NCBI GenBank assembly: GCA_914767715.1
Contig: OU612072.1
Span: 7,564,001 to 7,628,000, forward strand
Reading direction: 5' to 3'
DNA length: 64,000 nucleotides
From: Membranipora membranacea
Lineage: Eukaryota > Bryozoa > Gymnolaemata > Cheilostomatida > Membraniporidae
The notes beneath the pieces were generated by a model. It had not been told where the DNA came from. It did not search any database and saw nothing but the letters and a program-made list of their open reading frames with translations. Positions 54,543 through 64,000 of this stretch are shown in pieces (positions within the stretch are counted from its first letter, which is position 1; each line of letters opens with the position of its first letter). The translations under genes were made by a program, and so were the position numbers.

Positions 54543-54812
54543 CAGTGTCTATTTCCAGGTCTGTATTTGATGCTTCTTCTGATGTTCCGAGTACACATAT
54601 TGCACTTGTTACAGAGTAGTTCAAAGCTTCACAGGAACTATTACTCATACACATTACCACACATTCATGCTCTGAGCTGACTGCATTTGTGCTCAGAGAG
54701 AGATAAGGGTTGATCTTGCTGTGCCAGATACAGAATGTCTCTGATATATGGTTTTCACCAGCTTCAATAACCAACAAAAAGCTTATCATGATTAAAGCTG
54801 ACTTTGTAGTCA
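54543..54812 (-). CDS. PAN/apple-like exon, secreted protein (partial)
   Basis: Reads CIWHSKINPYLSLSTNAV, then a Cys pattern C...C....SCEALNYS......C close to the PAN exons at 57.9 and 63.4 kb. Two readings are possible. (1) It is the start of its own gene: ATG at 54789 gives a signal peptide MISFLLVIEAG. (2) It is a further exon of the gene at 55.0-58.4 kb: a TTTCTAG acceptor before 54812 gives a 270-nt exon with phase 1 at both ends, matching the phase-1 end of the WSC exon 220 bp upstream. The donor is G|GTAGTA at 54543. No continuation found. Confidence 0.55.
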
Positions 54813-55032
54813 CTAGAAAGACTATTGTGAGGGATGAAGGTCAATGTTGATGTAAGGTAAAGTTGTGGGTCACAGCACTGTTACGTTATGCTATATGTAT
54901 TACTTTTAGTATACAAGCTATATTTTATGTGATGTTCTTTTTTTTCGGTCGTCAATGTAATATTCATACATGGGAATTATGATATTAAATTTTGTGAATT
55001 ATTTTCGAATCTTTTATGGATCTTAAAGATAC

Positions 55033-58000
55033 CTGTGTATTCTTTAGTCCAGATTGAGTTTCTCCAACTACCACCGCATATCTGCGATTGGTTTCCCTTA
55101 CATTTGCTGTTACAGTCAGCCTCGTTTCCTGCACCATGCTTCCCATAGCTATCATCACAGCAGCAGTAATAACCTGCTTGTAATCCCGCATAATGGTATC
55201 CTGAACATTTCATAGCAATAGAAAGACTTAAGTTAAGCCTGAAACTATAATATCAGCTATCACCAGTGAACAATATTGATAAAACGTGAGTAGAAAAATT
55301 ACTCTGAGACAAGTAAACAGAAACTTTGTATTTTACCAGTTCAAAATCGGTTGATATAGTCACAGCCAATTTTGAGTGGAGTTTCTGATTGAAAAATTCA
55401 AGTTCTGCTCGGTTGATTATTGATTGATCATAAAGAAGTAAGTAAGTAAGTTGCAGGTGATAATTGCGGCCCGTCACATGTTCAATCCCTAGCAATCTCG
55501 GTGGTGTTAAAAGAGCATCCAGCTACTTGTGTTCAGAGTGATGGATAAACACCAACCTATAAAAAAACCATGCATCTGGTCCCAGGGGGATGGCCAGTAG
55601 CAAGCAAATCCCAATTATATCTACTGGTTACAACTGGGAGTACAAGAGCTTGCAAGGAAGTTAAAAAATGCTTAAAATTTTGTGAGGCTGTTAGTCGGAC
55701 AGACCAAGAACCAGATGCGTTGCCAGATTTTATTTATTTGTAATTCGCCACTGAAAAATGACTTCTGCCATCATATTGTATTCATGTTCTCTTTTACTCA
55801 TACTTACAAGTTAAAAAAACTTTAATAACTTAAACTCACAAACCTTGATTCCAACACCAGTTGATGCATATATCAACTGCCATTCTGTTGTGATAATCTT
55901 TGTAAACCGCATCCAAATCACGATCTCCGGTGTCAATGAAGCATCCTAGGTATTTGTCCACTAACCTCAAAGTAAACTAGCAGAATCAAGGTTTCATGGA
56001 CAAAAATTTCTTTAAGGTCATACCTTGCCAAAGATTAGTTTGGTGTTTCTCAATCTACATGATAAAAGAAGTCTACACTCAAAATTTAACAACTTACTAC
56101 GGTCCATATAAAATGACATCGAAAGTTCTTGGATCAATAAATGTTGATATTCCATAAGAACTACCCTCATATCATGCGGCCATGATAACAATAAATTTAT
56201 TCATGATTTGGCTTGAAAAAAATCACATTCAAATTCACGTACTAATAGTGTTGACAGTGCTATAAAGAAAGTGAGTTGTGTCAATTGTTGGCCAAGGTGG
56301 ACAATGCACTTACCTTATTGCCCTCATTAGTCTAGTGCTGGCCAGTATTGAGGAAATCTCAAATTATCTTACATCCAAACTAGTCAAAATGTTGACAGAA
56401 ATGCACTACACCCGACAAAGCGGGACGTAGAAATATTTGAAAACCTTGTTAAGACTATAAATTTTGATATGATTAGGGCAATCCCCAAGGTGAGAGCAAT
56501 AAGCATTGATTGTGGAGCAAATGAAACTTTTGTGTAGGAAATAGTGCTATAATAAAAAGCCTATACTGCAGTTTTCCAGAGGTAGATTGTAAACTCAATA
56601 TCATTACAGGAAAGTTCCAGTTTTATGGGCAATAGCCAGTTTTAAGAACGATCATAGTAGAGGGTGTGTTGGTGCAGCCCATGTTGCAATGTAAGACAAA
56701 GTTTAGGTACTTAGTCTCATCCAACACAGGACACAGGACCAAGACATGCTGTACAACTTGTGTTACAGCACTTGAGAACAATATATTTTTTTACCGATAT
56801 AGGCTGTATAACAATGCCGTATTGTACCTAAGAACAACGCTGTAGATACCCTGAGTGCTGTATGACCTGTCTTACACCATGTCTTACAACACCTGTCGCC
56901 AGCGATGGTTTTAAGAGCCCATTTAGAACTGCATAAATTTTTGTCAGGATTCATTTTAACCAGCTAATTTCAATTTAAACATGTATAGTAATCAATGAGA
57001 TCGGAATCAAAATATGTTTCTTGGGTATTCCCAAGTCTTGAATCAACATCCCTACTCTAATTAAAATGAATGACTCAAGAATTCAGAAGAAAACCAAGCA
57101 ATTCATGATTTGGCAATGTTTCTGCACTAGATTTGGCGTAGTAATAAATAAATATCTGAAATCCAGACATTTTAGTGTATTTATCAATTGTTCACAATCT
57201 GGCTTGGTAATCCCTGTCTGTTATGATAGGAATTTCCTCCTATAGTACTGAGAAGTATCCTAGGTGAGGCATGACCTTAATTTGTCAATATCAACGGAAT
57301 CCAAATTATGAGGGGGACCGCAGCAACAGTTTGTTGCCTGGATTCTCAAACAAGTGCATGAACTTCAGACATTTTTTTGTCAATTGCTTCAAATGTTTGC
57401 TCATCATAAGACCTGGCCAAGACCAGCTCAGGCCAAGCTTTGGGTTCATTTGAAATACTCACCTGGTGCATAAACGGTACTGATATTGTAAACAATTTCT
57501 GCCATGGGTCCCTCCACTCCAACTGATGGGTTACCTGATGCATCAGATGAGTTTGAGTTCAACAGCAATGCTTTGTTTGACATGAGGCATCTTTCTCCTT
57601 GTTTCTGGAATGCTGCACATGACTGGCTCTTTGCGCATAGAGCTTGACAACAACTTAAGGATTTCCCAGTCACATTTTGGTCCACGCTGAGCAACGCCAC
57701 ATCTCTATGAGTTGTATATTTAACGTCTGCAAACAAAGGATAGATCAATAAAGATGTTTTACAGTCAGTCAATATAATATGTGATTTACCAACATGGGTC
57801 TGAAGGCAAGGGCTATCACGATTAAACAATACTATGACATGTCTATACCACCCTACCTGCTCTGTACACATCAGCTCCATCACTGCCGGATAGACCTGAA
57901 ATATTCTCTTTTTGTGACATTTCACATATTTGTGTGGCTTGGTTATAGCTGAATTCCAAGCAGCAGGTTGAGTGGTAGCAGAGATAGGCACATGATGTTA

Positions 58001-58358
58001 TCGGGGACACCTCAGTAGTGTTCTCCACAGAACTGTTGGTATAGGAAGTGAATCGTATGTGGTTTCCCCTGCCATCAATTGTAGTCAACACCATCTGCAG
58101 TAAAATAAATAGACGGCCATTGAGCTTAGTGTGGATACAGTCCTGAATCCTACAATACTGTTGCAATCGAAATTAATACATACTTTCACACTTCATACCT
58201 TTGAAGAGTCAGCCTCACAGACTTGCCTTCAACAGAATAAGCGCTAACGGTATCAATCAGAATGAAGACCAATCGATGCACTGACAATTGTGTAAGTGGT
58301 GAATTAAAATAAAACTTACCAATGCAAGAATTGTATAGATACCTTTTAAACTGTGCAT
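55033..58358 (-). CDS. Secreted PAN-PAN-WSC domain protein, 3' end unresolved
   Basis: Predicted extracellular protein; PAN and WSC modules bind proteins or sugars. Exons: 58320-58358 (signal peptide MHSLKGIYTILAL, ATG at 58358), 57857-58094, 57463-57726, 55844-55960, 55033-55200; about 275 residues to the last donor, the first intron phase 0 and the others phase 1. Exon 2 has a PAN-like Cys pattern (SCAYLCYHSTCC...QIC). Exon 3 has a second one (SLSCCQALCAKSQSCAAF). Exons 4 and 5 together make one WSC domain: YLGCFIDTGDRDL ... CINWCWNQG | YHYAGLQAGYYCC ... CKGNQSQICGG then WRNSIW. All eight or so conserved WSC Cys are present. Repeated phase-1 borders fit exon shuffling. The transcript must go on past 55033 (phase 1); the exon at 54.5 kb is one candidate. 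Confidence 0.8.
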
Positions 58359-60497
58359 CTCACCAATATAAACCAGAATAAAGGAAAACAAAGGAGAACA
58401 ATGTAGTTCTCACAGAATAACAACAAATAATTTCAATTAAATGTCGGCGTGTGAAGGTAAACCAGGGACATATTATTGAATCTCTCGTTATTTCAATCAA
58501 AGCAGGCTATTAGTGTATTTATCTACAAGCTAAGCCTTTCAAAATCAGTTATTCTGCTTATGACCAAGCACATCACATACTTCCTGATTGTATGCCGCTT
58601 TGTGATGCCTGAAAGGTGATTAGGTTTTATGCTGTTGGTTGTGATTGATTTTAGATTGCAATATATGACTAGACATGGCTCATCCAGCCCCATCATCAAC
58701 ATCAGAATAATCAATTGTAACAATGATGATCTTATATTATAAAGTTGTCAACATTTATATGTGCATTTTGGTACAAAATTCTAATTTAGGTTGATGGGTT
58801 TGTGCATTTGACTTAATATAATTTAATACACACATTAAATGTACCAGGACTTGCCGACCCAGTCAGCATAAAAATGTTGTTGGTAAATGACTGAGCCATC
58901 AGATGAAGGTGTGAGTCATTAATTTCTACTTTCTCCTAGCGGTGATTGCAAACATGCATAGAGGTGATGAACCACTCGGGTTGGATCATCCAGCCAATGC
59001 TTGTTTCAGATTTATCCTTAATTATGTTTTTTTTCAAATTGTTGCCTTCAGTATTATCGAATTGAAAAAAATCCTAAGCATGAAGCTCTGTTGCAGAAAA
59101 TAAAACTCATAACAATGAGTGTTTACTCTGTTTGGTTGGTTGAACTGGGAGAGCCAATGCCATGTAATGAGATACATTCTTGCATTGTACATTAAAAATC
59201 TTCACATCGCTTCTCCTAATGAAACGATTGGTAGAGGGCTTGTGTTTAAAGGTAAACAGAGGTTTCAACTGTGAAAAGTGCCAAGAAGTTGTATACCATG
59301 CAAACTCTGCAATATCCTGCCAAACATGTTGAATTTCCTGATTGTGATGAATTAATACCTTCAATTCAATGTAAACGTTCTTTCATTCAAGTTCTTGTAT
59401 TGTATCACGACAAATAAACAGCTCGAAATTTATGGGAAATGCTACCATTTTGTCCTGAGTATGCCCTTTTTAATATGGGTTAAAAGCGCAAGTGTTGTCT
59501 CCGTCCGAGGAGAAATAATTATCAGTGCCTTAATGACGCGGCCGCCGTATTCGGCGCCAAGTTGCTCTCAGTTTGCAGGCACGTTGAAGGGCAGGCGCTC
59601 TAACCAACTGAGCTACCTCCTACTCCTACTCCTACTTTGAGCATGTGCAATAAATAGGAAAAGAAGAGGTTATCTATGTTGACTTTTAGTGTGAGATTAA
59701 ATCATCATGTATCATGTACAGGGTTACATACAAAGCAGCAGTCACTGCTGACTAAAACATGTGTTACTACATCAACCAAACTTTGTATTCATAACACTGC
59801 TGGTATTCTGAATATTGTCTTGGTACTTGGTGACATAGAAGATACTCAGGTACTTATTTGATGGAATCTATTTTCATAGAAATCCTTACTAAATGCTTGT
59901 TCTCATGCTATGGCTGCCCCTCTTTGCAAAGTATAAGAAAATATTATTTAATAGAAATGGCCAAGGAATGAAAATGGCCACCATTATTTTAGGGTCAGGA
60001 AAGAAAACCGCCACTGTTATGAAAACATCCCACGGACGATATTTGAGGAATGGGCATTGACTGACGGACTGACTGACGGAAATCTTTTAATGGACAGACA
60101 GAAAACTCTGGCGGACATTTTTTGCTGAACGATCAACCACATTTAGATGGATGCTATCTGGCATGGCCAGGTACTATATTTATGTCCAATCAAAGAAATC
60201 TACTGGCTGGCTCCTTATAAATTTACACCGTTAAAATCAAGTAAGGCACCAGGCCATATAATTATCCTCAATGTATATATGATAACGAAAACCCACCATC
60301 TAATTTCTCACCTTTCTCACCTAGCCGGCTGTATCCTTAGTGGGTAGCCGTTCTGCTAGCCCCAAGTTCAATAAGAGAATGCCATCTGACCCTGTTGTTA
60401 ACAAACTCCTGCTCCAAACCCCAACTGCTCATGTCTGACTTTATAGTGTCTTTCCACCTCTGCCGGGTTCTTCCTCTCCTCCTTTTACCGCCGACCA
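58359..60497. other. Spacer between PAN genes, mostly repeats
   Basis: No host exon recognised. Upstream region of the minus-strand PAN/WSC gene, a tRNA-like SINE fragment at 59.56-59.64 kb, and the 3' end of the RTE-like LINE at the high end. Confidence 0.45.
59561..59636 (-). mobile_element. tRNA-derived SINE fragment
   Basis: Minus strand: GTAGGAGGTAGCTCAGTTGG then TTAGAGCGCCTGCCC (box A region), fused directly to the CTCAGTTTGCAGGCACGTTG core also seen at 52.6 kb. Box B is missing, so this is an internally deleted copy. A TCCTAC hexamer run follows. Confidence 0.6.
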
Positions 60498-61631
60498 CTA
60501 AATTGGTGACCTGGCGGATATCTTCCTCCTCCTCTCTCTGGCAAACATGACCATGCCACTGCAGGCGTCCTTTCCTCCTCCTTTAACTCCGGCCTGTCTC
60601 CTGATCTCGGTGTTCTCGACATGGTTCTCATAGCTGATCCCATAGATATGTCTTAACATCCTCATTTCTGTTGCATCCATCCTGTCCTCCATTCTCTGTG
60701 TGACCGGCCAGGTTTCGCTGCCATTCATGAGTGTTGGGTTAATAGATGTTTTGTATAGAAGTACTTTTAGTTTGATTGGTACCTTCTTGTCACACAACAC
60801 TCCTGTAAGTTCCCTCCACCTGTCCCAAGCCTCACCTATCCTCCTAGCTATCTCCGCACCACACCTTCCATCCTGATCTATCATGGTACCCAGGTACTCA
60901 AAGGAAGTTTTCTCAGGTACTTCACTATGGTCATGCCGGTTGTATTTTTCCGGTTGATCTTTCTAGTTGCTCCTGTTGGTGGCATGTACTCCGTTTTAGT
61001 CCTGCTCAGTTTCAGTCCTGCATCCTCTAGGTGTTTTTTTCAGCCCTCCAGTCGACCCTCCATTCCATCTGCCTCCCTATCGCATAGAACTAAATCATCT
61101 GCAAACAGCATGTTCTATGGGGGTTCCTATACTATCTCCCCCGTGATCACATCCAAAAATCACTATAAACAGGAAGGGACTGATAGCTGAGCCTTGGTTT
61201 AGACCAACATCTATCCTCACTTCCTCTGTAGGTCCCACATTTGTATTCACCGATGTGGAACAGTTTTCATACATATCCTCTATCAGTCTGATATAATCTT
61301 CTGGCAATTGTCGTCTCCTTAGGCAATACCAGATCAAGTCTCTTGGTACAGCGTCAAAGGCTTTCTCGAGATCAACGAAAACTGGATGCATATCCTGTTG
61401 GTATTCTGTCATCTTCTCTTGCAATATCCTCAGACAGAACATAGGCTGTGTTGTTGATTTGCCTTTCTGAAATCCATACTGTCTCTCAGATATGTTAACA
61501 ATAGTCCTACAAACGCAGCTCAGTTCAAAACATTCCTTTATGTCAGCAAACAAAATAAAACCAGCAAAATAGGCTTCCAATAAAACATATCCCACTGTGG
61601 ATTGGACCTCCCTGTTCAACCAGACATACAC
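60400..61631 (-). mobile_element. RTE-like LINE remnant, 5'-truncated
   Basis: Reverse transcriptase: YGFQKGKSTTQPMFCLRILQ, FVDLEKAFDAVPRDLIW, LNQGSAISPFLFIVI, then after a frame change LFADDLVLC (near 61090). C-terminal part: SFEYLGTMIDQDGRCG, LCDKKVPIKLKVLLYKT, LMNGSETWP, RMLRHIYGISY, typical of the RTE clade. At least two frameshifts and stops. The 5' half with the endonuclease is absent. Confidence 0.85.
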
Positions 61632-61773
61632 TATGGTTCCATGTGTCGATTTTGTAAGGATTTTGGAAGTAATCGCCCCATGGAAATGGCATTAAACTCA
61701 AATTCCGATTGTGACGAATGACTTTTTGGACGCAAATATCCATACTGTGTTTATTCAACCTATTTCCTAATTG

Positions 61774-61863
61774 GCGGCGAGGCTGAATGGTTAGCTCGCT
61801 TGCACCCAATGCCTTCAAAGGGATTACATGCGAGAGGCCGGGGATCAAGTCCCGGCCGTGGCA
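61774..61863 (+). mobile_element. tRNA-like sequence, probable SINE head
   Basis: GGCTGAATGGTTAGCTCGC (box A-like) and GGGGATCAAGTCCCGG (box B-like, but with GATCAAG in place of the usual GTTCRA). A CGGCCGGGGA..CCCGGCCG stem is visible. The box B change and lack of a clear anticodon arm argue against a working tRNA gene. Confidence 0.5.
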
Positions 61864-62835
61864 GATTCTTTTTTCATGTTTTTTCCATCAAATTGGAGTG
61901 AACAACAAAATCGAAGCATGGAACCAAAGTGATAGTGAGTTGAGCTTGAATGTATAAGCTCAATGCAAAATCTTGCTTCTATCAAGAAATGGATAACATA
62001 GGGTCAACACGTAGCTACCTCAAAGTCAACCTGTGGTGGTTTAGTTTAATACTGGTTTATCTATCTGGTAATTGAAAGTTGGTTTTTTTATCCTTGCACC
62101 ACGCAGTATCATGTGTCAGGATAGGTTGAAGTCATTTTGTTACCAATAGACTTTGCCCAATCAGATGTTGTAATCATGGCAGCGAAAGGTGTAATGATGA
62201 AATATTCCCAGTATTCTGTATTATTCAGATCAGCTGTTAAAAGAAACCGTTTTGTTGATCACATTGTTGATAAGTATAGCTTGGTATAGAAACTCAAGGG
62301 AACTTGATACAAATATGCCAATCCTTTTGATAAGCAACATCACACGACAGAGAAACTTGATAACTCACTTCAAATTTTACTGACATTTATTTAAATTAGC
62401 CGAAGGTATTTACAGAACACATACTATATAGGGAAGGATTCATAACCTAAACTTGAAATTGGTATTGATTAAGAAATGTAAAAGACACTTTTGCTATTGT
62501 TCATTTTATGTTCAGAGACAAAAACAGAAAGCGGCTTTCATTGATTTTACCTAACCTAAGTGGCAGTTGCGCAATTAAAGTAAGATGAGTGTCACTTCAA
62601 ATACTATTAATGTTTAATTAGTTGTAATGGAACTAATTACATTCTCAGCAGATCTTTGTGCCTGATTCTAATAAAGGAACAGTCATGTGTCCGCATGCTG
62701 TCTACAATGTGGCCAATCGTTTAAGTTTCTGTGTTTGGTAAAATGCGACTGTTGGCTTTGATGCGATTCCTAAGGCTTCACAATAATAAAATAATTGATC
62801 CTGCACGGACAGTTGAAAAGAAAGTTGCAAACAGG
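61864..62835. other. Upstream region of plus-strand PAN gene
   Basis: AT-rich, no exon recognised. The reading frame is open upstream of the chosen ATG from about 62731, so an earlier start is possible, but the residues there are basic and not signal-peptide-like. Confidence 0.4.
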
Positions 62836-64000
62836 ATGGATTTTAGGAGCTTTTTAATAGTGATTGCTGTATTTACGCTACTCATGGTTAGTATGCACTA
62901 TCTCTTTCCAATTTTAGTTTCATTTTTCTTTACTCTTACTTGAACACAATCCTCTGATGGTGATTACAATATTGTGCAGCACTAAGCCTTCACAAAAATA
63001 CAACAGTTTGGAGACAATGTCAATCTCAAAAATCTAGAGATACAAAGAATAATCCCCACACTAACCAAAAGGTATAGCACTGACCAAAGCTAATGGAATC
63101 AGGGGTTTCTCAGATTGAGGTGCTATGAGCTTGGCAACCGAATTTGCGGTACTGCATGACCCAACCCTCAATTTCAATTAAGCATTACTATTTTTGATAC
63201 TGTGATATTAATATGATAGCAGAAAGTGCAAAAGAATAATCTGAATCCAAGATAAAACTTAGTGACATCAAGATCGGCTCCATTTTATTAACTGCTCTCC
63301 TCGACACAAATACTGATACAACAATAATATCTACTTTTTGATTTTTTCCAGCATTTGTACAGGTCGGATATGGGTGTCCTGACACATGTAAGATTCAAGC
63401 CGTTGGGCGATAAACTGGAAACATCCTCACATGCAGCGATCAGTCCGGTGACTTCCCTGGAAGCATGTGCCTACTCCTGCTATCATTCTCTGTGCTGTGC
63501 AGCAGTCAGCTATATTGAATATGAGGATTTCAGAATTTGCTTGAATTCATCAAGCCCTTCTATTATGAATACCTCGGACCCAGATATGGAGATGGAATTT
63601 TATTTAATGGAAGGTAAAGTCCTATTCAAAGTAGATTTAAAGTTTGTTGAAAAGGGTACAACAAGACATGGTTTTTTGTTTTGAAATATAAAACACAGAC
63701 AATACCAGGTAGCCGTTTAATGTAATGGATCAACAATTTTGTCTACTTTTTAAAAATGGAGACATAATTTGGCAGAATATTTATACTATGGAGACTAAAT
63801 TAATAAGTGGTTGAAAAAATAACATAGCCCCAAAATGTAAAAGATCAATCCCAGTAATAACACAATGTTTTCACATTTCTGATGAACTTTGTATATTCAT
63901 ATGAATTTGCTAACAGTCCTAAATCATCCCTCTATATTTTCAGATACTAATTTCCAAAGAGTTGATGACGTCTCGCTAGTAAATGGCATTGAGGAACAGA
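62836..64000 (+). CDS. Secreted PAN-domain protein, 3' end outside the window
   Basis: Paralogue of the minus-strand PAN/WSC gene, facing away from it. Exons: 62836-62886 (signal peptide MDFRSFLIVIAVFTLLM; donor GTTAGT), 63352-63613, 63944->64000. The first intron is phase 0 and the second phase 1, exactly as in the minus-strand gene. Exon 2 has TSLEACAYSCYHSLCCAAVS, matching ITSCAYLCYHSTCCLEFS in the paralogue. Exon 3 starts DTNFQRVDDVSLVNG, matching DVKYTTHRDVALLSVDQN. A WSC domain may follow beyond the window; that is only expected by analogy. Confidence 0.8.

Noticed and set aside
61774-61863. Functional tRNA gene
   Set aside because: Box B deviates from GGTTCRA and the anticodon arm is not convincing; better seen as a SINE head. 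The other tRNA-like sites at 20.2, 22.0, 47.5, 48.6, 52.6 and 59.6 kb were judged likewise.

Overview
The window is AT-rich animal nuclear DNA. Small coding exons with GT-AG borders are spread over long introns, and the genes are typical metazoan ones. The gene set (SARAF, HINT1, AMPK beta, a carbohydrate sulfotransferase, a caspase, PAN/WSC secreted proteins) and the density of SINEs, LINEs and foldback elements suggest a bilaterian, probably marine, invertebrate. A lophotrochozoan is my best guess, but the sequence alone does not prove it.

Layout. 1-2.0 kb: 3' part of a caspase gene (+), preceded by a trace of an ankyrin repeat. 2.8-14.5 kb: two tandem SARAF genes (-). SARAF regulates store-operated calcium entry. 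Copy B (7.9-13.7 kb) is intact in nine coding exons. Copy A (2.8-6.3 kb) has seven exons with matching phases but an in-frame TGA in exon 3. The two copies share an almost identical intron segment that looks like recent conversion. 16.6-21.2 kb: HINT1 (-), three coding exons, with exon 2 between two inverted copies of a 0.97-kb transposon-like element. 21.2-21.5 kb: a probable shared promoter. 23.2-34.2 kb: AMPK beta subunit (+), nine coding exons including a 21-nt microexon. 36.3-39.4 kb: a type II membrane carbohydrate sulfotransferase (-), six exons, convergent with AMPK beta.

39.4-54 kb is repeat territory: a 45-bp minisatellite, a 3'-truncated L1/Tx1-like LINE, a separate 3' LINE fragment, a degenerate ~0.4-kb tandem repeat, a tandem pair of U2 snRNA-derived SINEs, two foldback elements and a long ATCT microsatellite. 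54.5-64 kb holds a small cluster of secreted PAN-domain genes on both strands, one with a WSC domain, separated by an RTE-like LINE remnant and tRNA-like SINE pieces.

The genes do not form one pathway; they are ordinary neighbours. The most notable signals are the U2 snRNA-headed SINE family (three copies here), the inverted elements flanking HINT1 exon 2, and the SARAF tandem pair with one broken copy. All exon coordinates were read by hand from splice signals, phase and homology; none was tested by computation.
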